Counted from the stretch's first letter, positions 32,221-42,401 are shown. The stretch is 64,000 nucleotides of DNA from Verrucomicrobiales bacterium (GCA_024233305.1 JACKPV010000036.1:96943-160942); one strand, 5' to 3'. Made by a program: numbers and translations. The notes: generated by a model not told the origin, from the letters alone.

Positions 32221-33423
32221 ATGGGCGATTTCAAATACACCGCCAAGACCAGCGCCGGGCAGACCGTTTCCGGGGTGCTCACCGCCGACACCGAGGCCGC
32301 GGCGCTGCGCATTCTGGACGAGCGGGATCTGTTTCCGCTGTCGCTGTCCGGAGGCGGCCCGGCGACCGGTTCGCGCGGGACCCGTCGGCGGGTCCGGACC
32401 CGCGATGTGGGCCTCATGTACGGGCAGTTGGCGGACCTGATCGGCTCGGGTGTCCCGTTGTTGCGCGCGCTCGATTCCCTCATCCGGTCCACCGTCAACA
32501 AACGCCTGGCCGGTATTCTCAAGGAAGTGCGTGGCGCCGTCGCGGACGGCAAATCGCTCACGGATTCCCTGCGCGACCATCCGGATGTGTTTCCCGGGCT
32601 CCACACCGCCATGATCCAGGCGGGCGAACGGGCGAGCTTTCTGGAAGAGGTCTTGCAGAGCCTGTCGACGTTCCTGGAGCGGCTGGACGAGCTGCGCGGC
32701 AAGGTCATGGGCTCCCTTGCCTATCCCTTCCTCCTGGCGGGCGTCGGGACGGTCGTGCTGGTGGCAGCGCTTACGCTGTTCGTTCCGAAATTCGAGTCCC
32801 TGCTGGGCGACGTGGCCAAGCCGCTCCCCACCGAGATCGTTTTCGGTCTGAGCCGGTTGCTGCGAGACCATTGGCTGCTGCTGGTGCTGGGTGCGGGGGG
32901 CATCGGCGCGCTGCTTTGGGCGGCGATCAGCAGCGAGGGCGGCCGGCGAACGTTCGAGACCTGGCGGCTCAAGGTGCCGGTGCTCGGGCACGCCCTCCGG
33001 TTACTGTCGATCACCCGGTTCTGTCGTATCCTCGGTACCATGCTGGCGAACGGCGTGCCCATTCTCCAGGCCCTCGCCATCAGCAAGGACGCCACGGGCT
33101 CCCGCCTTCTCGCCGACCATATCGCCGCCGCCACCGAGAATGTCCGCGATGGCCGGCCATTGACCGAACCCCTGCGGGACGGCGGCCTCTTTCCCGAGCA
33201 GATACTGGCGATGATTGCCGTGGCGGAGGAGTCCAACCGGCTTGAAAAGGTCCTGCTCCACATCGCGGACACCGTCGAGCGACGGACCAACCGCCAGGTC
33301 GATCAGGCCGTCCGCCTGCTCGAACCTCTGATCCTCTGCCTGGTCGCCGCCGCCATCGGCTTCCTCGCCCTCGGCCTCCTCCTCCCGATCTTCACCATGG
33401 CCGGCACCCTCGGCAAATCCTAG
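32221..33423 (+). CDS. Inner-membrane platform protein of type IV pilus/type II secretion (PilC/GspF family)
   Basis: A 400-residue protein with the usual FKYTAKTSAGQTVSGVL start and two repeated T2SF domains (~70-195 and ~270-395). Hydrophobic segments occur at KVMGSLAYPFLLAGVG, the middle (HWLLLVLGAGGIGALLWAAI) and the C-terminus (LEPLILCLVAAAIGFLALGL). FLEEVLQSLS and NRLEKVLLHIADTVE are the paired conserved blocks. It forms the platform engaged by the ATPase encoded immediately upstream. No further secretion gene follows; the next gene lies on the other strand. Confidence 0.95.
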   Translation: MGDFKYTAKTSAGQTVSGVLTADTEAAALRILDERDLFPLSLSGGGPATGSRGTRRRVRTRDVGLMYGQLADLIGSGVPLLRALDSLIRSTVNKRLAGILKEVRGAVADGKSLTDSLRDHPDVFPGLHTAMIQAGERASFLEEVLQSLSTFLERLDELRGKVMGSLAYPFLLAGVGTVVLVAALTLFVPKFESLLGDVAKPLPTEIVFGLSRLLRDHWLLLVLGAGGIGALLWAAISSEGGRRTFETWRLKVPVLGHALRLLSITRFCRILGTMLANGVPILQALAISKDATGSRLLADHIAAATENVRDGRPLTEPLRDGGLFPEQILAMIAVAEESNRLEKVLLHIADTVERRTNRQVDQAVRLLEPLILCLVAAAIGFLALGLLLPIFTMAGTLGKS

Positions 33424-33807
33424 GGGTCAGTCCTCACTATTTACACTCGCCTCCACCGCGACGCCCTGGCTCGGGTGCAGGGCAAGCACCAGCGCCGCCT
33501 GGGCGCCGTGGGGTCGAGCGTGAGCGGTGAGGATCCTCTCCAAGTTCGAAGGCAGGCTTCGGTTGAGGCCGAGTCTCGGGAATCCGAAGGAGAGAGGGAA
33601 GCCGATGCCAACAACCGGTTTCCGGCGGTACAAGGTGACAACAAGGTGACAGGTTCGTCATCGCGGGACTCGATCTGGTTCGGGGAAGTCGGGGCCCAGC
33701 CGGGTGGGTGCCTTGTTCGCCTTGTTCACCGGCGGTGACAGGCTTCGAGCGGGCGGCAGACAGAGGTGGTCTGTGGTGTTGGCCACGCACGTCGCGGCGG
33801 GGTATTG
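33424..33807. other. 384-bp convergent intergenic region, no gene recognised
   Basis: This lies between the 3' ends of the PilC/GspF gene and a minus-strand membrane-protein gene. Several overlapping short frames exist on both strands, but their translations are Arg/Ser/Pro-rich and look like GC-driven chance frames. No terminator with a T-tract was found. Confidence 0.5.
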
Positions 33808-34995
33808 CTACCAGCGGCCTCCCGGGGTAGGCACGGTGAAGGCGTGTTGTTCGAGGAGGCTGTAGGAACCGTTCCACGAGAGATACTGGTTGAAGTAGAC
33901 CGCCAGCACGTACGCCATGGCGATCGTCACCAGTCCCGCTCGCGCGCTCCAACGGAGGAGGCGGTGACAGGGCCGCTCCCGTTTCCCTGCGCGATGCAGA
34001 GCCCAGCCGGCGGCCAGCCGGGCGGGCCAGCCCGAAACGATGAACAGCACGCCCGGCAACCATACGAGTTCCCGCGGTGGCAGCTCGATCTTCAGCAGGT
34101 AAAGCGGAATCGCCGTGCCCAGGGTCAGGGTCAGGGCCAGCGCGAAGGCCAACGGCGCCCGCCCATACGCCGCGCGCACGGCCCTGATCTCGAACATCGC
34201 CCGCCACCGTTTGGTCCGGGCGAACCGCGTCTGCAGGAACGGGAGTTGCACGGCCACCATCATCAGCGAGGCGGCGCCGATCAGGGACAGCACACCCGCG
34301 CCCGCGCCCGCCGGCAGTTGGGCCGCCCCGAACAGCGCCAGCACCGGCAGGGCAAGCCATGCCGCGGTCCCGAGGAGCGCCCGGGTTCCCAGCCAGAAAT
34401 AGCGCGGCAACTGCAACCCACCCGCCAACGTGCCCGCGAGTTCGGAAACCGCCGCCAGCTTGTCCGTCCCTTTCGCCCACCGCACGAAAGCCCGGGGCGC
34501 CGGCCACAGGAAATGCCGGAAGCGTCCGCCCCGCAGCACGGCCCACACGACGTGGAACGTCACCACCCCGCCGAGGATCATCGCCCCTGCCCGCCAGCCG
34601 TCCGCCGTGGCGCTGCCGGGGGCGATCAACTCGGCGTCCTTCGCGAGATCCACCACGAGACGCACCGGCAGGAGCACGAGCCAGAGGCCCGCGACCATGC
34701 CGCCAAGACGCGATGCCGGTCGAATCCCGATGAAACCAGATCGCCAACGCCCGGTCGTGGCGACGCGTCCCCCGGCCTCAACGAGGTAACCCAGCGCGCA
34801 AAGATTGAGGAGCGGGAAGGCCGCCAGCCCGGCCAGCCCGGCAACCAGCACCACGAGTCCTCCGTGCCAGGTTACGCCGGCAAGCAGGCCCCGCCAGGCA
34901 CGGCGCCACCCGGAAACCGGGCGCATCGATTGCTCGGAGACCTCCGGTCGGGGCAGGTCCGTCACCGGCTGCATCGACAGTTCGGACGCGCTCAT
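33808..34995 (-). CDS. Multi-pass membrane protein of unknown function
   Basis: A 395-residue protein with about seven to nine hydrophobic segments. Examples are GGLVVLVAGLAGLAAFPLLN, LWLVLLPVRLVV, GAMILGGVVTFHVVWAVL, a pair around ALLGTAAWLALPVLALFG, and LVTIAMAYVLAVYF. A soluble segment with KRWRAMFEIRAVRAAYG precedes the last helices. The general layout resembles DUF4013-type proteins, but I would not assign a function. The ATG at 34995 opens into an AT-rich divergent gap shared with the DUF1549 gene at 35066. Confidence 0.8.
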   Translation of the reverse strand: MSASELSMQPVTDLPRPEVSEQSMRPVSGWRRAWRGLLAGVTWHGGLVVLVAGLAGLAAFPLLNLCALGYLVEAGGRVATTGRWRSGFIGIRPASRLGGMVAGLWLVLLPVRLVVDLAKDAELIAPGSATADGWRAGAMILGGVVTFHVVWAVLRGGRFRHFLWPAPRAFVRWAKGTDKLAAVSELAGTLAGGLQLPRYFWLGTRALLGTAAWLALPVLALFGAAQLPAGAGAGVLSLIGAASLMMVAVQLPFLQTRFARTKRWRAMFEIRAVRAAYGRAPLAFALALTLTLGTAIPLYLLKIELPPRELVWLPGVLFIVSGWPARLAAGWALHRAGKRERPCHRLLRWSARAGLVTIAMAYVLAVYFNQYLSWNGSYSLLEQHAFTVPTPGGRW

Positions 34996-35065
34996 TGGCT
35001 GGCGAGGGGGCTATTTCTATTGAAACAAATCATTCGCGTGGTCCCTCTTAATAGCGGCTGACGGG

Positions 35066-36778
35066 ATGGTTGGTTTCAGAAAGATGCAAAGGCCCGGTGA
35101 ACATGACGATACCGGCTCGAGCCGGCGGCGGACCGGGGACGGCGGCGCGCGGCACGGGACGCTGGCGTTGCTCACCGCCGCTCTTCTCGCGGCGGGCTGG
35201 ATGACGCGCGAAGCAGGTTTCCATCGCGGTCACCCGCCCGCATGGAACGCCACCCCCCGCGACCACGAGCCCGCGGATATCGCCGAAACCGTCCGGGCGG
35301 TCAATCGCGCGTTGCGCGACGCCTGGATGACCGCCGGGGTGGAAGCGGTCGGGCCGGCGGACGCACGCACCCGGCTGCGACGCCTTTCCCTGGCGCTTAC
35401 GGGAACCGTTCCTTCGCTCGAAGAATGGCGGCGGTTCGAGGCCGCGGCTCCGGCGGATCCCGAACAATGGTGGCTTGCGCGACTCTTCCGCGATCCGCGG
35501 TTCGGAAGCTATTTGGCGGAACGTTTGGCGCGCATGACGGTCGGGGTCGAGGCGGGTCCATTCATCGTGTATCGCCGGCACCGGCTGCTGACCTGGATCG
35601 AGGAGGCCCTGCTCGCCAACCGTCCGTACGACGAAATGGTCCGGGCGTTGATCACGGCCGAGGGCGTCTGGACCACCCATCCCGAGGCGAACTTTCTCAC
35701 CGTCACCATCGATCCCAACAATGAGGCGGAAGGACCCGACGAAATCAAGCTGGCGGGTCGTGTGGCGAAGGCCTTTCTCGGGGTGCGTCTGGATTGCGTG
35801 CAATGCCACGACGACTATCTGGGCAAGCGCTGGGAACAGGAGGATTTCCACCAACTGGCCGCGTTCTTCGCCGGCGCGAAGATGGAACTGACCGGCGTGC
35901 GCGACGACGAATCGCGGGCCTACCGGTTCCGGCTTTCGGGCAGCGACGAGCCCGAACCCCTGGATCCCGCCGTGCCGTTCCGCCCGGAACTGCTTCCCAC
36001 CGAAGGCACGCGTCGCACCCGGCTGGCGGCCTGGGTGACCCACCCGGACAACCGCGCCTTCGCCCGCGCGGCGGTCAACCGCGTCTGGGCCTGGTGCTTC
36101 AACCGGCCCCTGCATGAACCGGTCGATGACCTCCCGCTCGACGGGCCGTTTCCCCCCGGTCTCGAAGTGCTGGGGGACGACTTCATTGCACACGGGTTCG
36201 ACCTCCAGCGTTTGATCCGCGTGATTGTGGCGACGGACGCGTTCCGGCACGCCAGCCGGTCGGCGGATCCAGAGCGGCCGGTGACCCCGGAGCAGGAAGC
36301 GCTCTGGGCGGCGTTTCCCCTGACCCGCCTGCGGCCCGAGCAGGTGGCGGGGAGCATCTTGCAGGCCTCGAGCCTGAAGACCATCGATGCCCGGTCGCAC
36401 GTCCTTCGACGGATCACGCGGCTCTTCGGCGAAGGCGAGTTCGTGCGGCGCTACGGCGATCCGGGCGAAAACGAATTGCAGAACGCGGCCGGCACCATCA
36501 CCCAGCGATTGATCCTCATGAACGGGAAACTGGTGTACGAACGAACCAAGGAGGACCTCGTCGTGAACGCCTCCACCCGCCTCGCCGCGCTGGCGCCCGA
36601 TCCCGCGCAAGCCGTCGCGACCGCTTTCCTCGTCGTGCTCGGACGGCCCCCGACGCCGACGGAATCCGACTGGTTCGGGAGCCGGCTGGCGGACCGCGGT
36701 GACCGCCCGGCCGCCGAAGTGATGGAGGACCTTTTCTGGACCCTGATCAACGCCACAGAGTTTTCCTGGAACCACTGA
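35066..36778 (+). CDS. DUF1549/DUF1553 domain protein (Planctomycete/Verrucomicrobia-type secreted protein)
   Basis: A 570-residue protein. A hydrophobic N-terminal segment (GTLALLTAALLAAGW) suggests export or anchoring. Residues ~70-290 match DUF1549, including the CxxCH sequence CVQCHDD, a possible heme-c or metal site. Residues ~320-565 match DUF1553 (NRAFARAAVNRVWAWCF, ending in NATEFSWNH). It lacks the N-terminal cytochrome-like domain present in many longer relatives. It is followed 39 bp later by a DUF1501 gene, the standard pairing. The function of these families is unknown; links to polysaccharide breakdown loci have been noted elsewhere. ATG 35084 is an alternative start. Confidence 0.9.
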   Translation: MVGFRKMQRPGEHDDTGSSRRRTGDGGARHGTLALLTAALLAAGWMTREAGFHRGHPPAWNATPRDHEPADIAETVRAVNRALRDAWMTAGVEAVGPADARTRLRRLSLALTGTVPSLEEWRRFEAAAPADPEQWWLARLFRDPRFGSYLAERLARMTVGVEAGPFIVYRRHRLLTWIEEALLANRPYDEMVRALITAEGVWTTHPEANFLTVTIDPNNEAEGPDEIKLAGRVAKAFLGVRLDCVQCHDDYLGKRWEQEDFHQLAAFFAGAKMELTGVRDDESRAYRFRLSGSDEPEPLDPAVPFRPELLPTEGTRRTRLAAWVTHPDNRAFARAAVNRVWAWCFNRPLHEPVDDLPLDGPFPPGLEVLGDDFIAHGFDLQRLIRVIVATDAFRHASRSADPERPVTPEQEALWAAFPLTRLRPEQVAGSILQASSLKTIDARSHVLRRITRLFGEGEFVRRYGDPGENELQNAAGTITQRLILMNGKLVYERTKEDLVVNASTRLAALAPDPAQAVATAFLVVLGRPPTPTESDWFGSRLADRGDRPAAEVMEDLFWTLINATEFSWNH

Positions 36779-36817
36779 TCCCGCCGGCGCTCCTGCCGGA
36801 ACCACGCCGCCCCTTGC

Positions 36818-38128
36818 ATGACCGACTTCACTTCCTGCGCCTGCCGCACCCCGGACCATTTCTCACGCCGCACCCTGTTGAAAACGCTGGGCGTCGGTGC
36901 GGCGGGCGCCTGGCTGACTTCCCTGGCCGGGATGCTGGCCCGCGCGGCGGAGACGGATCGGAGCGGCGCGCCCGCCAGATCCGTGATCCTGCTGTGGCTC
37001 GATGGCGGACCGAGCCAGTTGGAGACGTTCGATCCCCATCCGGGCCGGCCCATTGCTCATGGCACCGCGGCGATCAGGACGGCGGTTCCCGAAATCGAAC
37101 TCGCCCGCGGGCTGGAAAATGTCGCGGAAGTGATGAACGAGATCGCCCTGATCCGGTCCGTGGTGAGCAAGGAGGCGGACCATGAGCGTGCCGTCTACAA
37201 CCTGAAGACCGGGAACCGGCCGACGCCCACGGTGGTGCATCCGTCCATCGGGGCGCTCCTGTGCCACCAACTTGCCGACGGGGGCGGTGACCTGCCCCGG
37301 CATGTCTCGATCCTGCCGGGACAATGGCCGTCGCGCGGTGGATTTCTGGGGGCGGCTTACGACGCGTTCCAAACCGACGACCCGGCGGGACAGGTTCCCG
37401 ACGTGACCCCGCGGGTTTCGGCGGAGCGCATGCAGGAGCGACTGGCGGGGCTCGAGGTGGTCGAGGCGACGTTCGCCCGCGGACGTCGCCCCGATCTGGA
37501 TCCCGCGGTGACGCTGCATCAACGGAACCTGGAGGCGGCCCGCCAGCTCATGGATTCCAGCCAGCTCGCCGCATTCGATGTCACGCAGGCGCCGCGTTCC
37601 CAACGGGAGGCCTACGGCGACACGGCCTTCGGGCGGGGTTGCCTGGCAGCGCTGCGATTGATCCAGGCGGGGGTGCGCTGCGTCGAAGTGACGTTGTCCG
37701 GCTGGGACACGCATCTCAACAACCACGAACTGCACGCGCATCGCGTGCGAATTCTCGACCCTGCCTTCGCCGCCCTGCTTCGCGACCTGCGGGCGCAGGA
37801 GCTGCTCGATTCCACGGTGGTCCTCTGCGGGGGGGAATTCGGCCGGACGCCGCGGCTGAATCCGCTCGAAGGGCGCGATCACTGGCCGCACGGTTTCAGT
37901 GTGGCCCTGGCGGGTGGCGGCGTTCGCGGCGGTCAGGTTCTCGGCGCCACCGATCCCGAGGGCCAGGAACGCGAGCCGGCGGACCCGGTGGGTATCGCGG
38001 ACATCCACGCCACCATCCAGCACACCCTCGGGCTGAATCCCCGCCGCGAGCTGATCACCCCCGTGGGCCGCCCCATCCCCTTGAGCGAAGGCCGCATTCT
38101 GCGCTCCCTGCTGAGCCTGCCGGGTTGA
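36818..38128 (+). CDS. DUF1501 family protein (sulfatase-like fold) with Tat signal
   Basis: A 436-residue protein with a twin-arginine export signal, SRRTLLKTLG at residues 16-25, followed by a hydrophobic stretch and ARAAE. Downstream blocks typical of DUF1501 are ILLWLDGGPSQLETFDPHP, TAFGRGCLAALRLI, VTLSGWDTHLNNH and CGGEFGRTPRLN...GRDHWP. The metal-binding-like Asp/His residues in these motifs recall the alkaline phosphatase/sulfatase fold. It should act in the periplasm beside the DUF1549/1553 protein. Actual substrate unknown. The convergent peptidase gene begins 169 bp after its end. Confidence 0.92.
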   Translation: MTDFTSCACRTPDHFSRRTLLKTLGVGAAGAWLTSLAGMLARAAETDRSGAPARSVILLWLDGGPSQLETFDPHPGRPIAHGTAAIRTAVPEIELARGLENVAEVMNEIALIRSVVSKEADHERAVYNLKTGNRPTPTVVHPSIGALLCHQLADGGGDLPRHVSILPGQWPSRGGFLGAAYDAFQTDDPAGQVPDVTPRVSAERMQERLAGLEVVEATFARGRRPDLDPAVTLHQRNLEAARQLMDSSQLAAFDVTQAPRSQREAYGDTAFGRGCLAALRLIQAGVRCVEVTLSGWDTHLNNHELHAHRVRILDPAFAALLRDLRAQELLDSTVVLCGGEFGRTPRLNPLEGRDHWPHGFSVALAGGGVRGGQVLGATDPEGQEREPADPVGIADIHATIQHTLGLNPRRELITPVGRPIPLSEGRILRSLLSLPG

Positions 38129-38297
38129 GCGTTGTGATTAGCCGGCCCCCTTCACCGGATATCGCATCCGATTGCCCTGTGCCACCGCGATGACGGACCG
38201 GAGTTCCCGGCGCGCGGGCAGCAGCGGTCCTCGGGGATCGCTGCGGCGCCGGCCGCCGAACGGTCCGGCTGGCTCTCCAAGTGCCGCCTCGCCGGCG

Positions 38298-41200
38298 TCA
38301 TCGACGGATGAGCCGATAATAGCGTTGTCCGTCGAGGGGCGTGACTTTGATCTCCCCCACCGGGCCAACGTAATCCTCCCAATCCCTATTGCTGAGTGAG
38401 GGGCTTGTTTGCAGCTGCCATTCGCCGGGCCAACGGATGATCACGTCGCCCCCGCTGAGGTCGATGTCGAGCGGCGCCGGTTGGGTGCTGAACGTCTTCA
38501 TCCCACTGCCCGATCCATACAGCGTAAACAAGTGATTGCTCGCCGAGTCGCCGTCCTCCCCCGGGGCGGCGATTACCAGATCCGTATAGCCGTCGCCGTT
38601 GCGGTCCAGCGCCGCCAGACTCGATCCGAAGAACTCCCCGAACCCCGCCGTTTCCATCAGCCAATCGTCCTCTTCAAAGCGCACGTCCGCCAGACCGCTC
38701 ACGTAGAACAGCGAACCGAACGCGACATGGACCCGCCCTTCGTCGTCGTCCGCCCCAACCCCCGGCACGCCCACCGCCAGGTCGCCGATACCGTCACCGT
38801 CGAAGTCCCCGGCGGCCAGTCCTCCGCCCGCAAGCGCGAACGCCGAGCTGTTTCCCTCTAGATCACGGACGCTGTCAGCCTCGCTCAGTTCGAGGAGCAA
38901 CCCGTTGGTCGGGTCATCGATATCCACGACCTCAAGCACGGCGCCGCTGGCAAAGAGCCCCGCGTCCCGATAGCCGGGGAGGCCGATGAAGAGCAAGCCC
39001 TCGCCGCTCTGCCCGGCAGCGTAGCCGGCGCCCAGCGCTTCGCCCATGCGGGCGTGGGCCAGGTCGCCGAAGACGGTGGCATCATCGGATTGGGCCAGGA
39101 CCACCGAGCCGCCGATGGCGGTGGCGCTCCCCGGAATGCCGCCACTCGCGCCCTCATACCAAATGACGCGCCCCACGTCCGGGTGACCGTTCTCATCCCA
39201 GCCGGGATGTCCGACGACCAATTCGGCCCGGCCGTCCGCGTCCAAATCCCACCCCACCAGCGCGCGGCCGAGGAAGTTGTCGAACCCGGGCGAGGAATGC
39301 CGGACATCCTGATCGGCCGTCGAAACGAACCCCTTGGAAGAACCGTAAACGACGTGCAACGCGCCGGAGTTGACCTTCGTGTCGTAGCTCTCCCCGGGCG
39401 AACCGATGGCCAGATCGTCATAGCCGTCGCCGTCAAAATCCGCGGCTGCCAGCGCGAATCCCAGCAGGTCGTTGACCTCAACGCTGCCGTCAAGGTCGAT
39501 TCCCTGATCCTCATGCAGGACGTTGTATGGGCTGGCGTGCAGACCCGACGCCGATCCATAGATGACCAGCACCAAGCCGGCGTTCACCTCTGACCAATCC
39601 TCATACGGCGCCCCGATGGCCAGGTCATCAAAGGCGTCTCCGTTGAAATCTCCGCTCGCCAGCGCGAACCCGAAGAAGTCGTTCTCCTCGGGAATTCCGA
39701 ACAAATCCACGTCCGTGCCGCCCTGCGAGAACTCGGTGTAGGTCCCCAGGCTCAGCGGACCATTGTCGGAGAGAAACACCCGCACGATGCCCGCACCCTG
39801 CGCTCCGTCCACCGTGGCCGTCGGATTGCCCAGCGCCAAATCCGCCTGCCCGTCGCCGTTGAAGTCGCCACTCGCCAAGCTCACCCGCAACAACTCGTGA
39901 ATCGCGTGGCGGATGGACGGCATCGGACCGATGTGCCGCGTGCCGGGAACCTGGCCCGTCCCGGTTTGCGAAAGCAGGGCGCGCATTGACAACGGGTCGA
40001 GCGGGGCCCGACCATGCGCCCGCAGATACCCCTGGACCGCCGCCGCCACGCCTGCCACGACAGGTGAAGCGCCCGAGGTTCCGCCGAAGTCGTCCGTGTA
40101 CCATTCATCGCGTCCGCTCCCCGTGTGCAACGCGCCGTAACCCAGCGTCAAGAGTTCGTCGCCCCAACCGCTGAGATCGACGCGGCTGCCGTAGTTCGTC
40201 CAGCAGGCCGGTTCCTTGATGGCAAAGGTGTCCACATCCGCCGCGCCGACGAGGATTGCGCCGGAGTCCCGCACGTTCCGGTTGAAGCGGTCATTGTAGC
40301 CGGGGTCATCCAGATCGACGCTGCCATTGCCCGCGGCTTCAACGACCACCACTCCGTTGGCCGTGGCGGTGGCGATGGCGTCGTAGTAGTTCTGCCAGTA
40401 CTCGACCGGGATGAACTCGCACTGGCTTTCGTTGCAATCGCAGGGGCCCCGCGTGTTCGGTCCGTGCAGGTGCTGCTCGATGACGATGATGTCGCCCGGA
40501 TCGAGGGCCGCCGCCGTTCGGTCGATCGCCGCGGCCAACGCGTAAGGCCCATGGCTGTTGCCCACCGAACCCACACCTATATCGCTCTCCGGCACGATGC
40601 CGGTCATGCCGAAGCCGTTGTCCACGGCGGCCAGGATGCCGAGCACAGCGGTGCCGTGATTGCCGCCCCAGTTGACGCCGTCCTGATAGAACAGCGCCGG
40701 CAGATCCTCGTGATCGAGGTTCCATCCGCCCTCGATGTCGACGATCCGGACGCCTGCGCCGCGCCCACCGGGATGTTGCCATGCATAGTCGGCATCCACG
40801 CCCTGCGGAGCCGCGTGGCGGTAATGCTGGTCGGCGGTGAAATCCGGAGTCCCTGATTGCAGCGCGCGCGGCAGACTGGCGTCCTGCGGCAAGGGGAGGG
40901 GGAAGGCCGCCTCCACCACCGGCAGCGAGTTCAGGTAGGTCAGCGCCTGCAAGACCTCGCCTTCTCGGAGGGTTTCGCTGAGAAAGACGGTCAGGTAGAG
41001 GTTCAGGTCTGCCAGCTCCCGGCCGGAACGGTTTTCACCGCGGATGCGCGAGGCTTCGAGCGCGGCCCGAGGACGGTTGAAATGCGGCTCGACTGCGGCC
41101 ACCCGGGAGGGATCGGCAAGCCACGCGTTGAAGGTCGCCGCCCCGCTGCGAGCCTGGTCCGGCGTCAGGTCCGACCGCGCCAACCGCCGCATCGCATCCG

Positions 41201-42026
41201 CATCGTGCGGGAGGACGACGGCCTCGACCGTGCGATCCTTCAGCTGCATCCGCGTGCCCTCCTGGAATTTCACCACCAGGACGTGCCGGGCGAAGTGCTC
41301 TGGAATCGTCTCGATACGCGGTGTGGGCAGCACGGGTCGCGGCTGCAAATCCCGGTAGCGGTCCGCCAGATCCGTGTCGTCACCGGTCCGTTCGCACTGC
41401 CAGCAGACCTGCATGATCGCAAACTGCTCCCCAGTGAGAATCACACGGCGGATGCCATTCGACGAGCGCAGCACGAGAGTTTGCAATCCGCGCCCCGGTT
41501 CGGCCACGGCGATTGCCACCGGTGCGCCAGTCACATCCACCGCGGCCAGCTCACACGCTCCCTTGACGAACACCGTGACCGCCACCGAGCGCGGTAAGCC
41601 CTCCAGACAGGCTGTCGCGTCCCACTGGATAAGCGCCGGTCGGGCGCTTTCGCGGCCGGCCCACCGCACCCACACATCGAGCGCCTCATCGCCGGAATGA
41701 TCCGCCACCGCGAGCGGCACGGGTTGGTCTTCGGCGTCATAAGCCTGGAGAATCTGGATCGGTCCGAGCGTTACCGTGGGTGTTTCGGCAACCGGCGCGT
41801 CGTAGAAGGAAGGCGGCGCAACGCAGGCGGCCCGGGCGACGACTGCCAAGGTCCCCGTCATTGCCGTGAACAGGAGACAGCGCCCCAACGGCCACGGACG
41901 ATGCGCCTGCGGCGCGACCGGTAACCGGCGAGAGAGGCGGGCTGAGGACGGCCCCGTGCGGAAGCCCGGGTGACGTCTTGCGCGTGGGAAAACGAAGACG
42001 GAGAGCAATGAACAAAGCTGGATCAT
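38298..42026 (-). CDS. Secreted subtilisin-family (S8) peptidase with FG-GAP (integrin alpha-like) repeats
   Basis: About 1242 residues from ATG 42026. A hydrophobic segment ending in ARAAC near residue 70 is the probable export signal, so a shorter start is possible. A ~330-residue N-terminal region precedes the S8 domain, whose triad is visible: Asp430 in RIVDIEGG, His457 in NHGTAVLG and Ser651 in GTSGASP. About seven FG-GAP repeats follow (for example DFNGDGQADLALG, DFDGDGYDDLAIGSPG, DRNGDGYTDLVIAAPG), a calcium-binding beta-propeller type. The C-terminal domain ends in YYRLIRR and has the WQLQTSPSLSNRDW block frequent in secreted Verrucomicrobia proteins. It probably acts outside the cell; its substrate is unknown. 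Confidence 0.92.
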   Translation of the reverse strand: MIQLCSLLSVFVFPRARRHPGFRTGPSSARLSRRLPVAPQAHRPWPLGRCLLFTAMTGTLAVVARAACVAPPSFYDAPVAETPTVTLGPIQILQAYDAEDQPVPLAVADHSGDEALDVWVRWAGRESARPALIQWDATACLEGLPRSVAVTVFVKGACELAAVDVTGAPVAIAVAEPGRGLQTLVLRSSNGIRRVILTGEQFAIMQVCWQCERTGDDTDLADRYRDLQPRPVLPTPRIETIPEHFARHVLVVKFQEGTRMQLKDRTVEAVVLPHDADAMRRLARSDLTPDQARSGAATFNAWLADPSRVAAVEPHFNRPRAALEASRIRGENRSGRELADLNLYLTVFLSETLREGEVLQALTYLNSLPVVEAAFPLPLPQDASLPRALQSGTPDFTADQHYRHAAPQGVDADYAWQHPGGRGAGVRIVDIEGGWNLDHEDLPALFYQDGVNWGGNHGTAVLGILAAVDNGFGMTGIVPESDIGVGSVGNSHGPYALAAAIDRTAAALDPGDIIVIEQHLHGPNTRGPCDCNESQCEFIPVEYWQNYYDAIATATANGVVVVEAAGNGSVDLDDPGYNDRFNRNVRDSGAILVGAADVDTFAIKEPACWTNYGSRVDLSGWGDELLTLGYGALHTGSGRDEWYTDDFGGTSGASPVVAGVAAAVQGYLRAHGRAPLDPLSMRALLSQTGTGQVPGTRHIGPMPSIRHAIHELLRVSLASGDFNGDGQADLALGNPTATVDGAQGAGIVRVFLSDNGPLSLGTYTEFSQGGTDVDLFGIPEENDFFGFALASGDFNGDAFDDLAIGAPYEDWSEVNAGLVLVIYGSASGLHASPYNVLHEDQGIDLDGSVEVNDLLGFALAAADFDGDGYDDLAIGSPGESYDTKVNSGALHVVYGSSKGFVSTADQDVRHSSPGFDNFLGRALVGWDLDADGRAELVVGHPGWDENGHPDVGRVIWYEGASGGIPGSATAIGGSVVLAQSDDATVFGDLAHARMGEALGAGYAAGQSGEGLLFIGLPGYRDAGLFASGAVLEVVDIDDPTNGLLLELSEADSVRDLEGNSSAFALAGGGLAAGDFDGDGIGDLAVGVPGVGADDDEGRVHVAFGSLFYVSGLADVRFEEDDWLMETAGFGEFFGSSLAALDRNGDGYTDLVIAAPGEDGDSASNHLFTLYGSGSGMKTFSTQPAPLDIDLSGGDVIIRWPGEWQLQTSPSLSNRDWEDYVGPVGEIKVTPLDGQRYYRLIRR

Positions 42027-42401
42027 GGCAACCTCGATTCTCCCTGGCCCCCGCCCTTCCATGCGCAACCCCCCGCCACGTGTCACGGATCGGACCGGAC
42101 GGCCAAGGTTTGATGTCTCACTAAACGCGCCAAGTCAATGCCTCGCAAGCGCCGATCCAGGTTTTGTTCTCTCGTGCGCCACAACGGTGCAGGCAAAGAA
42201 CTACTGATCTCCGCATGGGGCGTTTCGCCAGTTGACCGACGGGAGCCTGGAGGACACACGAGAGGGCTGCGGCAACCGGCCACTAGTTGGCCACGTCTCC
42301 GGCGCAATCCCTATCGCAAAGGGCCGGTGGAATACGCTGTCGACGGAATCCATGCCTGAGTTTCAAAGGGACTGGGCCCAAGCCCCGCCCCTGCCCGCCG
42401 A
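42027..42401. other. 375-bp intergenic region with no recognised gene
   Basis: This lies upstream of the peptidase gene and beyond the 3' end of ispE. Short plus-strand frames give Arg/Pro/Ser-rich translations without similarity to anything I know. I see no clear promoter or hairpin-plus-T-tract terminator. Confidence 0.45.

Noticed and set aside
33437..34747. 436-codon minus-strand frame overlapping the membrane-protein gene
   Set aside because: The alternative frame at 33808-34995 has clear membrane helices; this one is Arg/Gly-rich without structure.
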